Origin: Shewanella sp. CG12_big_fil_rev_8_21_14_0_65_47_15
GTDB lineage: Bacteria > Pseudomonadota > Gammaproteobacteria > Enterobacterales > Shewanellaceae
NCBI RefSeq assembly: GCF_002783505.1
Contig: NZ_PFGL01000062.1
Location: 1-64,000 of the forward strand
Direction of reading: 5' to 3'
Length of the DNA stretch: 64,000 bases
Both the position numbers and the translations under genes were made by a program. The notes below the pieces were generated by a model. It saw only the letters and a list, made by a program, of their open reading frames with translations. It made no database searches and was not told the DNA's origin. Below are positions 47,452 to 55,253 of the stretch, piece by piece (within the stretch, counting starts at the first letter, position 1; every line of letters starts with the position of its first letter).

Positions 47452-47934
47452 TTAAAGCCGCTTCAACACGTCCAGCAGGCCACCCTCGAGCAGCAAGCGG
47501 TCTGAGATGTCTATCTCTTGAAAGTTTTTTTCCGTGAACTTGAGATGAGGACGACTGAAGTTGAGCAACACGAAGCCCTTATCTTGATCTGCGCCCACAT
47601 TCATGCTGCGGCGGATCTTGAGGTTTTCACCGGCGACGTCTTCATCGACGAAATGAGTGCCCGAGGGCAAACCGCCTTCGGCGGCAGATTTCCACAGTTT
47701 ATTCTCTATGGTGTCGACCATCCAGGCCGCCGCCGCCCGCGGGAAGCCGGTTTGATAGAGATTAAGTCCTGGTTCTTCTGCTCTATGGGCAAACATTGCC
47801 GGGCTTTTCTTAATGAAGTAAAAGTCGCTGGCAGAGGCCACTACATACAAGGTTTCATCCTTGAATAACAAGTAGTCGAGCTTGGCGATTAGCCTATGGC
47901 CCGCGGGCAAGCTGTCCGTGTGTAATAACTGCAT
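47452..47934 (-). CDS. Unrecognised protein, possible immunity protein
   Basis: A 160-residue soluble protein with no signal peptide or membrane span; the family is not recognised. It contains many short beta-type segments (KLDYLLFKDETLYVVASASDFYFIKK) and ends LLLEGGLLDVLKRL. AGGA lies about eight bases upstream of the ATG. It follows the frame at 47960-48529 after 25 bases, an arrangement typical of a toxin tip and its immunity gene. The region is clearly more G+C-rich than the T6SS genes around it. Function as an antitoxin is inferred only from position. Confidence 0.65.
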   Translation of the reverse strand: MQLLHTDSLPAGHRLIAKLDYLLFKDETLYVVASASDFYFIKKSPAMFAHRAEEPGLNLYQTGFPRAAAAWMVDTIENKLWKSAAEGGLPSGTHFVDEDVAGENLKIRRSMNVGADQDKGFVLLNFSRPHLKFTEKNFQEIDISDRLLLEGGLLDVLKRL

Positions 47935-47959
47935 GGGGATTCCTTTATTCTTTTGTTAA

Positions 47960-48529
47960 TCAGGCCTTCAAGGGAATGGCTGGGATCAGGGTTACTGCGC
48001 CGAGTGTCTGCAGCTCGTCTATGGTGAGCGGATCGCGCTCGAAGGTGAAGGTCTCCACTACGCCGGAGTTTTGGCCTATGTCCTTGGCATAGCGGTTATT
48101 CTGGTCGACCTTGGTCATACCGTCGCCCGCGAACAGGGGATTGGCACCGAACTCTCCCTGCATCACATGCCTGGCGCGATTTAATGTTCGCAGCTCGGGA
48201 TCAGGAATGGTTTCTAATGCATATTCTTCTACCGCATCTCTGTTGTGGACATTTTTCCCTGTACCTGCATAAGCGGCCATGAAGCCGGCATAACCCTCGG
48301 AAAATTCTGGGGTTAGGATCGCCGCTAGGCAAGGTTTAGTAAAACCTTCTTTCTCGGTCAATTCCTGCTCGGCGAATCGACGCATATTATCATAGGTGGG
48401 GATAAAGCTGCTGCGCTCGGCCTTGGGCGGCATCTTCTGCATATCTATGACTGCCAGAGTAAAGGACTGGCTGGGATCATAATTATCTATGCCAAACAGG
48501 GCCGCCAACAGTTCGGGATCCGTATCCAC
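47960..48529 (-). CDS. Unrecognised protein, possibly a displaced toxin C-terminal domain
   Basis: A 189-residue frame starting at a GTG (48529), with GGCGAG placed immediately against it instead of at normal spacing. In-frame codons continue upstream for about 10 residues to a TAG, so the frame looks like the tail of a longer protein rather than a gene with its own start. No signal peptide, membrane segment or known motif was recognised. A conspicuous central part reads EFSEGYAGFMAAYAGTGKN. The next gene may encode its immunity protein. Base composition is G+C-rich like its partner. Confidence 0.55.
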   Translation of the reverse strand: MDTDPELLAALFGIDNYDPSQSFTLAVIDMQKMPPKAERSSFIPTYDNMRRFAEQELTEKEGFTKPCLAAILTPEFSEGYAGFMAAYAGTGKNVHNRDAVEEYALETIPDPELRTLNRARHVMQGEFGANPLFAGDGMTKVDQNNRYAKDIGQNSGVVETFTFERDPLTIDELQTLGAVTLIPAIPLKA

Positions 48530-48645
48530 CTCGCCGCCAAGATGCTGGCGGCTTCTTTTAGACTAGTTGGCTGTAACTTAGCCCCAGGCCCCTTGGCTTC
48601 GACCACAAAATATTCCAACAAGGTGCAATTAGTGGCATGTAGCAT
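48487..48645 (-). pseudogene. Orphan toxin-tip fragment (copy 2)
   Basis: A 52-codon frame beginning four bases after the immunity gene stop. Its first 24 residues, ending LLEYFVVEAKGPGAKL, share 19 identities with copy 1; after that the two diverge. It runs out of frame into the start of the 47960-48529 gene, showing that two unrelated pieces were joined here. Confidence 0.55.
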
Positions 48646-48728
48646 GGCTTAACGCGGTTGCTGCCAGACAAGCCCTTCTGGAATAAATGGGTCGATTATT
48701 TGGTGTTTCATCCCCGCCTGAATCGCTA
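48575..48728. repeat. Direct repeat of about 150 bp, copy 2 (copy 1 at 47277-47428)
   Basis: The block covers the last codons of the immunity gene and the first part of the toxin-tip frame. Aligned by eye, the two copies agree at roughly four of five bases, including a 30-base stretch around TTGGCTTCGACCACAAAATA. Such a block could recombine and swap cassettes. Confidence 0.75.
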
Positions 48729-49467
48729 AGTTGGTGAGCGCGAGGGCGTATTCTGCGAAATGACCTTCAACCATGCCCTTCCATTCACCATAACGGGCTT
48801 CATGGTGACAAATCTCCAACTGTTTTTGAATGCCAGTATCGAACACGCTTTGGTCGTTGATAATAATGCCCCATAAAGCCAAATGTAGGGTGTAGTAATT
48901 ACTGCGACCAGTGATTTTTTTACTGGGCTTAGCAATATAGGCTTCCATGCTTTTTTGACAAAAACCAGCTGCTCTAATCTTATCGCCGCTAAACCACGCA
49001 TGTAATGCATGCACAAAGTCGTCGGCAGTACCTGGTTTGCTATTGCGAGGGCGCCATTGGGCGGGAAATAAGCCGCAGGCCTGCTTGGCTATGGCTAAAT
49101 CTCCTGCGGCCATGGCATAGTTGAAACAATCAACGACATCAATCGCTTGTGCCCCCCTAGTACAAGCATCACCTAGAAAGTTTGGATACTCAGGAGAATA
49201 AGCCATTAGTAGCGGTTTAATTTTATATTCTGCCGCTGTGTGAAAGGCTTCCTTGGCTAAGTCCCAATCGCCATGCAACGCATAAGCCATACCAAGGCCC
49301 GCGTATTCCATTGCATAAGCGCAATCAACAGATTCAACTTCAATATCATTAATCTGATAGTAACCAGAAGCTTCTGCATTACGCCGCCGTTTGATACGCT
49401 CTAATTCCGATTCAATATCCTGTTCTATTTCAGCCTGCGTCATTTGGGGGATTTTCTTTGCTGCCAT
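48649..49467 (-). CDS. Candidate T6SS immunity protein (Imm49-like)
   Basis: A 272-residue soluble helical protein without signal peptide. Repeated helical pairs such as AYALHGDWDLAKEAF, AMAAGDLAIAKQA and HAWFSGDKIRAAGF look like TPR-type or Imm49-type repeats. It starts two bases after the effector stop codon, the tight coupling expected for an effector-immunity pair. Its 3' end has been duplicated at 47347-47428. The immunity assignment rests on position and general resemblance; the Imm49 label is tentative. Confidence 0.7.
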   Translation of the reverse strand: MAAKKIPQMTQAEIEQDIESELERIKRRRNAEASGYYQINDIEVESVDCAYAMEYAGLGMAYALHGDWDLAKEAFHTAAEYKIKPLLMAYSPEYPNFLGDACTRGAQAIDVVDCFNYAMAAGDLAIAKQACGLFPAQWRPRNSKPGTADDFVHALHAWFSGDKIRAAGFCQKSMEAYIAKPSKKITGRSNYYTLHLALWGIIINDQSVFDTGIQKQLEICHHEARYGEWKGMVEGHFAEYALALTNLAIQAGMKHQIIDPFIPEGLVWQQPR

Positions 49468-49469
49468 GG

Positions 49470-50825
49470 TTATTTTTTCCCTGAAAAGGCGTTATTAATA
49501 ATATCTTTCGCATCATTAAAATGGGGGATGGGCTCATCCAACACTTTGTCTATAAGGTTACCGTCTTTATCTTGGCTAAAGGCGCGAACCTGACCGGTTT
49601 CGGTATTAGTAAATACCGCCAGATGATTTTTCTTACCGGTAGCTAATTCAATATCCCCCCAAAGTGCTTGCTCATCTTCGGTATATTCACCACCTTGACG
49701 TTTGGATGGCTGATTGACTTTGCCTTTTTTGCCTGTCATCTGTCTTGCACGGGTAAGATTTTTCGCTTCGGAACCCTGTTTTTGCTCTTTAGTATTCGTG
49801 CTCAAGACGTTACTGTCTTTGTTATAGCCTTTGAACTCAGCTTCAACTCTCTTACCATTGGCATCATAATACATGCCATCGGGGCCATGGTATCGGTTAA
49901 TAAAGCGCTCGTCAGGCTTAAGACCCAAACGATCTACTGCATGGTTACCGCCAAGGTGACCCAAGGCTTCAGCGGGGCTGCGGGCATCTTTCAGCGCATC
50001 TTCGACCACTTTAGTCAATTCTTTGTATAGACCTTTGGGGTCGGTGAGCAGCTTCTTGAACTTTGAACTCGCCAATTCGACAGCAAGTAGCGCGGCACTG
50101 TAGCCTCGCATGTCCTTAATCGTATTGGCACCCGCTTGCTCGGCGGTATCGATATCGAAGGTGACTATGCCGGCATAACGTTCGCGGACTTCCTCTGGGG
50201 TTAATAGTTTATTAGTCTGAGTATCCGTTACCTTGATAATACCTTGTTCTGCTAACCATTCCGCCTCCGCTGCGCGTTGACCCGCGATGACATCATTAGC
50301 GATTTGTTTGGCACCACCCACGATTGTATCAATAGACGATTCATGGGATTTAATTTGTGCGATAGGGGCGGCAACGAGCGGTGACGCTGAGCGGCTCTTA
50401 TTGGTACTGGTGGTGTTACTGCTAACAGTGGCAGATAGTACACTGCCCGCCAGCGGCACTAAACCGCCTATACCTGGGGAACCTGCCGGCGGTTTTGACC
50501 AACCGTCGGTTAATTGCCAGACTAATAGCTTGCCTGAGATAAAACAGTCGACCACGGCCAGCGCCACTTGATGGGTGTTTAAGTTCGGCAGTTTCTGACA
50601 CCAAGGCATGGCTTGCAAATAGAGTTTTCGAAACACGGTATCTTGTTGCCACTCAGGTTGCAGTTTGTATAAAAATTGGCGGCCAAAAATGAGATCTTGA
50701 ATAAGGGTGAGGTAATCTTCACCCAGATCCATTCTGGCAAAGGGGCAATTGCTGATAAGATAGGTTTTTCCCCATATATCCTCAACTATTACGCCGTCGT
50801 AATTTACATAAGACATCCGTTTCAC
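49470..50825 (-). CDS. Putative T6SS effector with PD-(D/E)XK-like nuclease domain
   Basis: A 451-residue protein in three parts. Residues 1-108 form an unrecognised N-terminal domain (VEDIWGKTYLISNCPFARMDL, PEWQQDTVFRKLYLQAMPW), perhaps the piece that loads onto the T6SS. Residues 110-150 are a Gly/Pro/Ser/Thr-rich linker, followed by a helical stretch to 285. The C-terminal domain has YYD321 and E330-F-K332 followed by KEQKQGS, the D...ExK...Q layout of PD-(D/E)XK nucleases. There is no signal peptide. It lies 38 bases downstream of ppkA and two bases before a candidate immunity gene. The start is GTG at 50825 or ATG at 50816; neither has ideal ribosome-site spacing. Confidence 0.72.
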   Translation of the reverse strand: MKRMSYVNYDGVIVEDIWGKTYLISNCPFARMDLGEDYLTLIQDLIFGRQFLYKLQPEWQQDTVFRKLYLQAMPWCQKLPNLNTHQVALAVVDCFISGKLLVWQLTDGWSKPPAGSPGIGGLVPLAGSVLSATVSSNTTSTNKSRSASPLVAAPIAQIKSHESSIDTIVGGAKQIANDVIAGQRAAEAEWLAEQGIIKVTDTQTNKLLTPEEVRERYAGIVTFDIDTAEQAGANTIKDMRGYSAALLAVELASSKFKKLLTDPKGLYKELTKVVEDALKDARSPAEALGHLGGNHAVDRLGLKPDERFINRYHGPDGMYYDANGKRVEAEFKGYNKDSNVLSTNTKEQKQGSEAKNLTRARQMTGKKGKVNQPSKRQGGEYTEDEQALWGDIELATGKKNHLAVFTNTETGQVRAFSQDKDGNLIDKVLDEPIPHFNDAKDIINNAFSGKK

Positions 50826-50863
50826 TGCTCCATGCTAAAACTGTTGAACGCGTTGAAAAGTGA

Positions 50864-52918
50864 CTATTTGTTATTCATCAGCTCATTGGCTCTGCGTATT
50901 TGGCGTTCAGCATCTTTTACTTTCCGAGCTTCAAGTAATTGGCTACCCAAATTGAGATATTTATCAGCCAGTTGCTTACGTAGCTCATTGTAGGGAGAAA
51001 AGTCAGATGGAACTATGGGTGTATAAGCTTCAAAACGTTGATAAACCTCATCCACATCTGCAGTACTTTTACTGGTGACTAACAAGTTTTCCAGAGTAGC
51101 AAAGGCATTTTGATAGAAAACAGTGGCATCTGAATAGGGAAATGCGGCTTGTTGACCTTTCGCAATGGCTTGATGGTAAATAGACATTGCTTTTACAGCG
51201 GTTTTAAGCTGATTACCTTGAGATATTAATGCTTTAGTTTGTTCTGTACTTGAAAAAAGCAGGTTTCCAGCATTAATAAGTTGTTCTAGTACAATGGGAT
51301 CTAACGCTTGCTTAGCTTGATCAAATGCTTGGATAAAAGCCTGTATTTCGTTGTCTTGTAGCTGAATGCTGTATTGTGGATCTATGTGTTCAAAATTAGC
51401 TGCAATTTTATAGATATCGTTGCCATTCGTTTGGTGTGAGTAATTCTGTTGTAATAAGAAACTCGCTAATTGTTCACGTAAGACATCAATCGCAGTTTGT
51501 TTTCCACGAACCATATTATTATTCAAGGTGAGTAAGAAATAGGAGTCGGGATAGAGGGCTCTTGCTTCACTGAGCAAGCTTTGCATCTTAGGGTAGTCGG
51601 GATAATCATGCTGTTTGTCAGTGAATATGAGATCCACTTGCTGCTCAACATAGCTAAGGATGTTTTCTCTTTGCTGTCTAAGCAGTCCAGCACGGATGAT
51701 GGGGTCTTGCATCTCAAGGCTTGGTAAGGTTGCAAGAAACTGTTTAGCGTCGAGATCGGCAAATGCTAATAGCTGACGACTGTCAAGTTCAAATTGTGTT
51801 TGTCTTGCTTGTACTTGTGCAACCTTGTTTTCCTGCGAATAAATTTGATAACTCATACCACCTAATACTGCTAGTACCGCTATTGTTGCCAGCGTAGGTT
51901 TCCAGAGTTCGCGCTTGAGATGTGTCATTAAGCTTGATATGGAGATATTTCTATCAGCAGTATTAAAGTTAAGTGCTTTTTTTAGCGCTAACCACTGTAA
52001 TACATTTAGGTGCGATGGCTTTAATGCGATTTTACGTTGCGCTTGTGCCTTATCGGCAGGCATACGGTCAAAAGGATGTTTGCTAGTAAGAAGCTCATAG
52101 GTTACACAGGCAAACGAGAAAACATCATCAGAGACAGCAGGTGTCTTTTCTGCAAGCAAATCTGTACTTGCATAGGCAGGTGTAAAGCCATTAATTGGCG
52201 CATTCTGTGATAAAGGGGCTGCGGCATACGCGTCATAATTTAGTTGCATGCGGTGTGCAACGCCAAAATCGAGTATTTTAATATGTCCATGTCGATCCAC
52301 CATAATATTTGCAGGTTTTAGATCAGCATGAACTATGCCTCTTTTGTGTGCATAATTTAATGCATCTGCGATTTGCTCTAGTAACTTCATCGCAGCCGTA
52401 AGACTTAACCCCTTGGGCTTATAACGTTTTATGATCTGGTCTAAGCTTTCACCATCAAGATACTCCATAACGATAAAGTATCTGTCTTGATCTGAATCAA
52501 CATCAAACACACTCACTATATTAGGGTGTGACAGCAGCTGGGTTTTATGTGCTTCTTCTAATAGGAGTTGTAATGCTTCTGGCTGATTTACAAATTGTGA
52601 TTGCAGTACTTTAATCACAACGTGGTTATCTTTTATCCCAGAATTTTCAAGGAAAATATCCTTCGCTCGATAAACATCACTCATACCACCAGAACCAATC
52701 TTACTTTCTAAGTAATAACGATTTTTTAATGTGGAACCTTCTAGGGAAACAGAGGGAGTGTCTACGATAGGAATAGTTGTAGGGGATTTAATAAAGAGTG
52801 TTTTATCAGATGTGTCTAATTCTTCTGAAGAGTTGTTAATGTTAGTGTTTATTTGAGTAGAAGTCCCAGATGATTCGTCAGTTTCATCAGCCAGTCTCAC
52901 TCTCCCAGAATCAAGCAT
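50864..52918 (-). CDS. ppkA: T6SS-associated Ser/Thr protein kinase PpkA
   Basis: Membrane-anchored Hanks-type kinase that in the threonine phosphorylation pathway phosphorylates Fha and switches on the T6SS. The 684 residues comprise a disordered Ser/Thr-rich N-terminal tail (1-60), then the kinase domain: GSGGMSDV (75-82), K103, HADLKPAN (197-204) and DFG (217-219). A single membrane span lies near 340-358 and a long helical periplasmic region follows. The catalytic loop is HAD rather than HRD, so this is a non-RD kinase. The gene is divergent from fha and leads a minus-strand unit with the effector and immunity genes. Confidence 0.93.
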   Translation of the reverse strand: MLDSGRVRLADETDESSGTSTQINTNINNSSEELDTSDKTLFIKSPTTIPIVDTPSVSLEGSTLKNRYYLESKIGSGGMSDVYRAKDIFLENSGIKDNHVVIKVLQSQFVNQPEALQLLLEEAHKTQLLSHPNIVSVFDVDSDQDRYFIVMEYLDGESLDQIIKRYKPKGLSLTAAMKLLEQIADALNYAHKRGIVHADLKPANIMVDRHGHIKILDFGVAHRMQLNYDAYAAAPLSQNAPINGFTPAYASTDLLAEKTPAVSDDVFSFACVTYELLTSKHPFDRMPADKAQAQRKIALKPSHLNVLQWLALKKALNFNTADRNISISSLMTHLKRELWKPTLATIAVLAVLGGMSYQIYSQENKVAQVQARQTQFELDSRQLLAFADLDAKQFLATLPSLEMQDPIIRAGLLRQQRENILSYVEQQVDLIFTDKQHDYPDYPKMQSLLSEARALYPDSYFLLTLNNNMVRGKQTAIDVLREQLASFLLQQNYSHQTNGNDIYKIAANFEHIDPQYSIQLQDNEIQAFIQAFDQAKQALDPIVLEQLINAGNLLFSSTEQTKALISQGNQLKTAVKAMSIYHQAIAKGQQAAFPYSDATVFYQNAFATLENLLVTSKSTADVDEVYQRFEAYTPIVPSDFSPYNELRKQLADKYLNLGSQLLEARKVKDAERQIRRANELMNNK

Positions 52919-53416
52919 GCCACACTCCTGTTATGGATCTTAGAAAGAACTATTATCCCATATAGTCCAAAGAATTAAGGGTGAATAGATTTATCACTTT
53001 TAATAAAGTGAATCATGTTACAGCTCGCTTTGTTTGCAGTCAAATAGCTCTTGTTAAATTCCTCACCTAAATTCATCGTCGTAGTTATACCGTATTCTCG
53101 ATATTATAATATTTAACAGAAGTAATAACATTTAGCCATTTCAGTCGTTCATTATCATTGCTACTTTTGGCTTATAATTGAAAATAAAAAATAATACGAA
53201 AGAACGACGTGGTGATATTTATCTATTTCCCTTTGTAACCATCTAATTTAACTTGTGATTTTAGCCAAATTACTTGGAATACTCTTTCTAATATTTTCCT
53301 ATGTGCTCTAGTTTGGTTGACACGAACTTTTTTTAAAATTAGTCTCTGCAATCTCGCAATAGTTCAGACTTATTGTGCTTAGCCCATGGGATGGATTTGT
53401 AATACAGGAGTATTAA
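52919..53416. other. Divergent A+T-rich intergenic region between ppkA and fha
   Basis: A 498-base gap containing no gene. It has the short hairpin CACTTT/AAAGTG (52995-53010) and the likely fha promoter near 53317. Its strong A+T bias makes it a plausible H-NS target. No sigma-54 type element (TGGC-N8-TTGC) was found. Confidence 0.55.
53317..53345 (+). promoter_or_regulatory. Putative promoter of the fha-tss operon
   Basis: A perfect -35 TTGACA (53317-53322), a 17-base spacer and TAGTCT (53340-53345) as -10, about 70 bases upstream of the fha start. Confidence 0.5.
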
Positions 53417-54706
53417 GTGCATCAAATTGATACATTCATCGAATTATCAGTCGTAAGTTACCATCGACTCTCACCACGCCAAATATCAGTTAAGCGATTT
53501 GGCACGAGTGGTGGCAGTCTTGGTCGTTCTGAAAAGGCTGATTGGTGCTTACCTGATCCCGAGCGAGTTGTTTCTGGTATCCATGCTTTAATCCTTTTTG
53601 AGAATGGGCGTTTTTTTATTAAGGATCAGTCAACTAATGGATTATTTCTAAATCGTTCGGTTGAGCCTATTGGGCAAGAAAAACAAACTCCATTAGTTGA
53701 AGGTGATGTCCTTTGCCTCGGGGATTATGAAGTTAAGGTTTCAATTTGTGAGCTAAATACAAAAAGCCATTCAGATATAACTCAGGTTAATAAACCAACT
53801 TATAATCAAAAGAATACATCGAAGAACCTGTCATTATCGGACCCTGGACAGGGCGTTTCAATTGAGAGTATTCAGACTTCGATAAAGGGTGTGCCTGACG
53901 GTATTGCTGTATCGTCAATTATTGAACGTAGTGATAATGATCCTCTTACACAACATTTTATGGCACCTAGCACCTTGATCCCTGATGAGTGGGAACAGCA
54001 ATGGACCAGCAATGATGAACAGTTCGACATCGTACCTGAAAGCTTGAATAGTAAGGTATTCGATGAGAAAGACGCAGAAATCAAAGTAGGGCAGAAAATA
54101 GTTAGCCCATTCTTGTCTCAACAAGATGGACGTAATGGCAGTGTTGCATTTTTAAGAGGGTTAGGGATCGATAATTATGAACAGTACCTTGAAAATTCTG
54201 ATGAGTGGTGGGAACAGCTAGGTATTGCATTGCAAGAATCGTTATCAGGTTTAATCCAGATTATGCGAACAAGATCTGAAGTTAAGAGCAACTTTAGAGT
54301 GAATCAAACAACGTTTCAACAGAAAGAAAATAATCCACTGAAATTTTCTGCCTCAATCGATGATGCATTTCATAATTTGTTTAATCGGTCAACGTTAAGC
54401 TTTATGCCAGCAAAGCAAGCGATACAAGAGGCGTTCATCGATATTAATCGTCATGAATCTGCCATTATTGCAGGCGCTAAGGGTGCTGTGAATGGTATTT
54501 TAACTCAATTGTCACCGACAGAAATTGCCAAACAAGATTATAGCGAGTCATTGTTCGATAAGTTAAACCCTGCACAGCGGAAAGCAAGATTTTGGAATAT
54601 TTATCAACTCAAACATAATGGACTTGTTGATGAAATAAATATAGAGAATAGTAACATAAGTGATGAGTTTGTAAATGCATATGATGCTTTTATGAATAAT
54701 AGATGA
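53417..54706 (+). CDS. tagH: T6SS forkhead-associated protein (Fha/TagH)
   Basis: Phosphothreonine-binding scaffold that recruits the T6SS core when phosphorylated by PpkA. The 429-residue protein starts at a GTG with ACAGGAG six bases upstream. The FHA domain (about 25-105) shows the phosphopeptide-binding residues G36-R37, S53..H56 and N74 (QSTNGLFLN). A long acidic linker follows, then the C-terminal VasC-type domain (about 250-429). It is the first gene of the plus-strand T6SS operon. Confidence 0.92.
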   Translation: MHQIDTFIELSVVSYHRLSPRQISVKRFGTSGGSLGRSEKADWCLPDPERVVSGIHALILFENGRFFIKDQSTNGLFLNRSVEPIGQEKQTPLVEGDVLCLGDYEVKVSICELNTKSHSDITQVNKPTYNQKNTSKNLSLSDPGQGVSIESIQTSIKGVPDGIAVSSIIERSDNDPLTQHFMAPSTLIPDEWEQQWTSNDEQFDIVPESLNSKVFDEKDAEIKVGQKIVSPFLSQQDGRNGSVAFLRGLGIDNYEQYLENSDEWWEQLGIALQESLSGLIQIMRTRSEVKSNFRVNQTTFQQKENNPLKFSASIDDAFHNLFNRSTLSFMPAKQAIQEAFIDINRHESAIIAGAKGAVNGILTQLSPTEIAKQDYSESLFDKLNPAQRKARFWNIYQLKHNGLVDEINIENSNISDEFVNAYDAFMNNR

Positions 54707-54744
54707 ATAGTGCAGTGTTATTAATAACAAAGGAGTTGTAATTA

Positions 54745-55230
54745 ATGTTTAATTATAAAGCATTACTAGCCGTAGTGATGTCTATGAGCTTAATCGGATG
54801 TCAAACTTTTTATTCGGCCTTTCCGCCTTCAACAACGATGAACTTTCGTATTGCTAACGATATCAATCCTGATAGTGATGGTCGAGCGTCACCGGTTATT
54901 GTAAATGTGTATGAATTGGCATCAAAAACGGTTTTTGAGAATCAGGACTTTTTTGCACTATATGATAATGCGAGCGAAACATTAAGAACGGACTTAATTA
55001 AAAAAGATGAATTAGTTTTTGAGCCTGGTGCTCGCTTAGAGTATGAAATGTTTTTACAACCAACAACTAAAGCGGTTGCGATTTTAGTTGCCTACAGGGA
55101 TGTAGAGGGCGCACGTTGGCACGCAGTAATCGATGCGGATCCTACTGGATATGATGATGCATATGTTTATATCGATAAACTTGCGGTCTATATCAGAGAC
55201 CGAGACACCGAAGCGGCAACGAAGCGCTAA
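54745..55230 (+). CDS. tssJ: T6SS outer-membrane lipoprotein TssJ
   Basis: The lipoprotein of the TssJLM envelope complex that anchors TssM to the outer membrane. The 161-residue precursor has the lipobox SLIGC (C19) and a transthyretin-like beta sandwich (PVIVNVYELASKTVFENQDFFALYDNASETL), the core TssJ signature. AGGAG lies upstream of the ATG. It is preceded by fha (38-base gap) and followed by tssK (23-base gap). Confidence 0.94.
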   Translation: MFNYKALLAVVMSMSLIGCQTFYSAFPPSTTMNFRIANDINPDSDGRASPVIVNVYELASKTVFENQDFFALYDNASETLRTDLIKKDELVFEPGARLEYEMFLQPTTKAVAILVAYRDVEGARWHAVIDADPTGYDDAYVYIDKLAVYIRDRDTEAATKR

Positions 55231-55253
55231 TATCTCATAATGGAGTTGTTTAG

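Noticed and set aside
53311..53345. Possible sigma-54 promoter before fha
   Set aside because: The TGGTTGACACG sequence lacks the GC of a -12 element at the right spacing; a sigma-70 TTGACA reading fits better.
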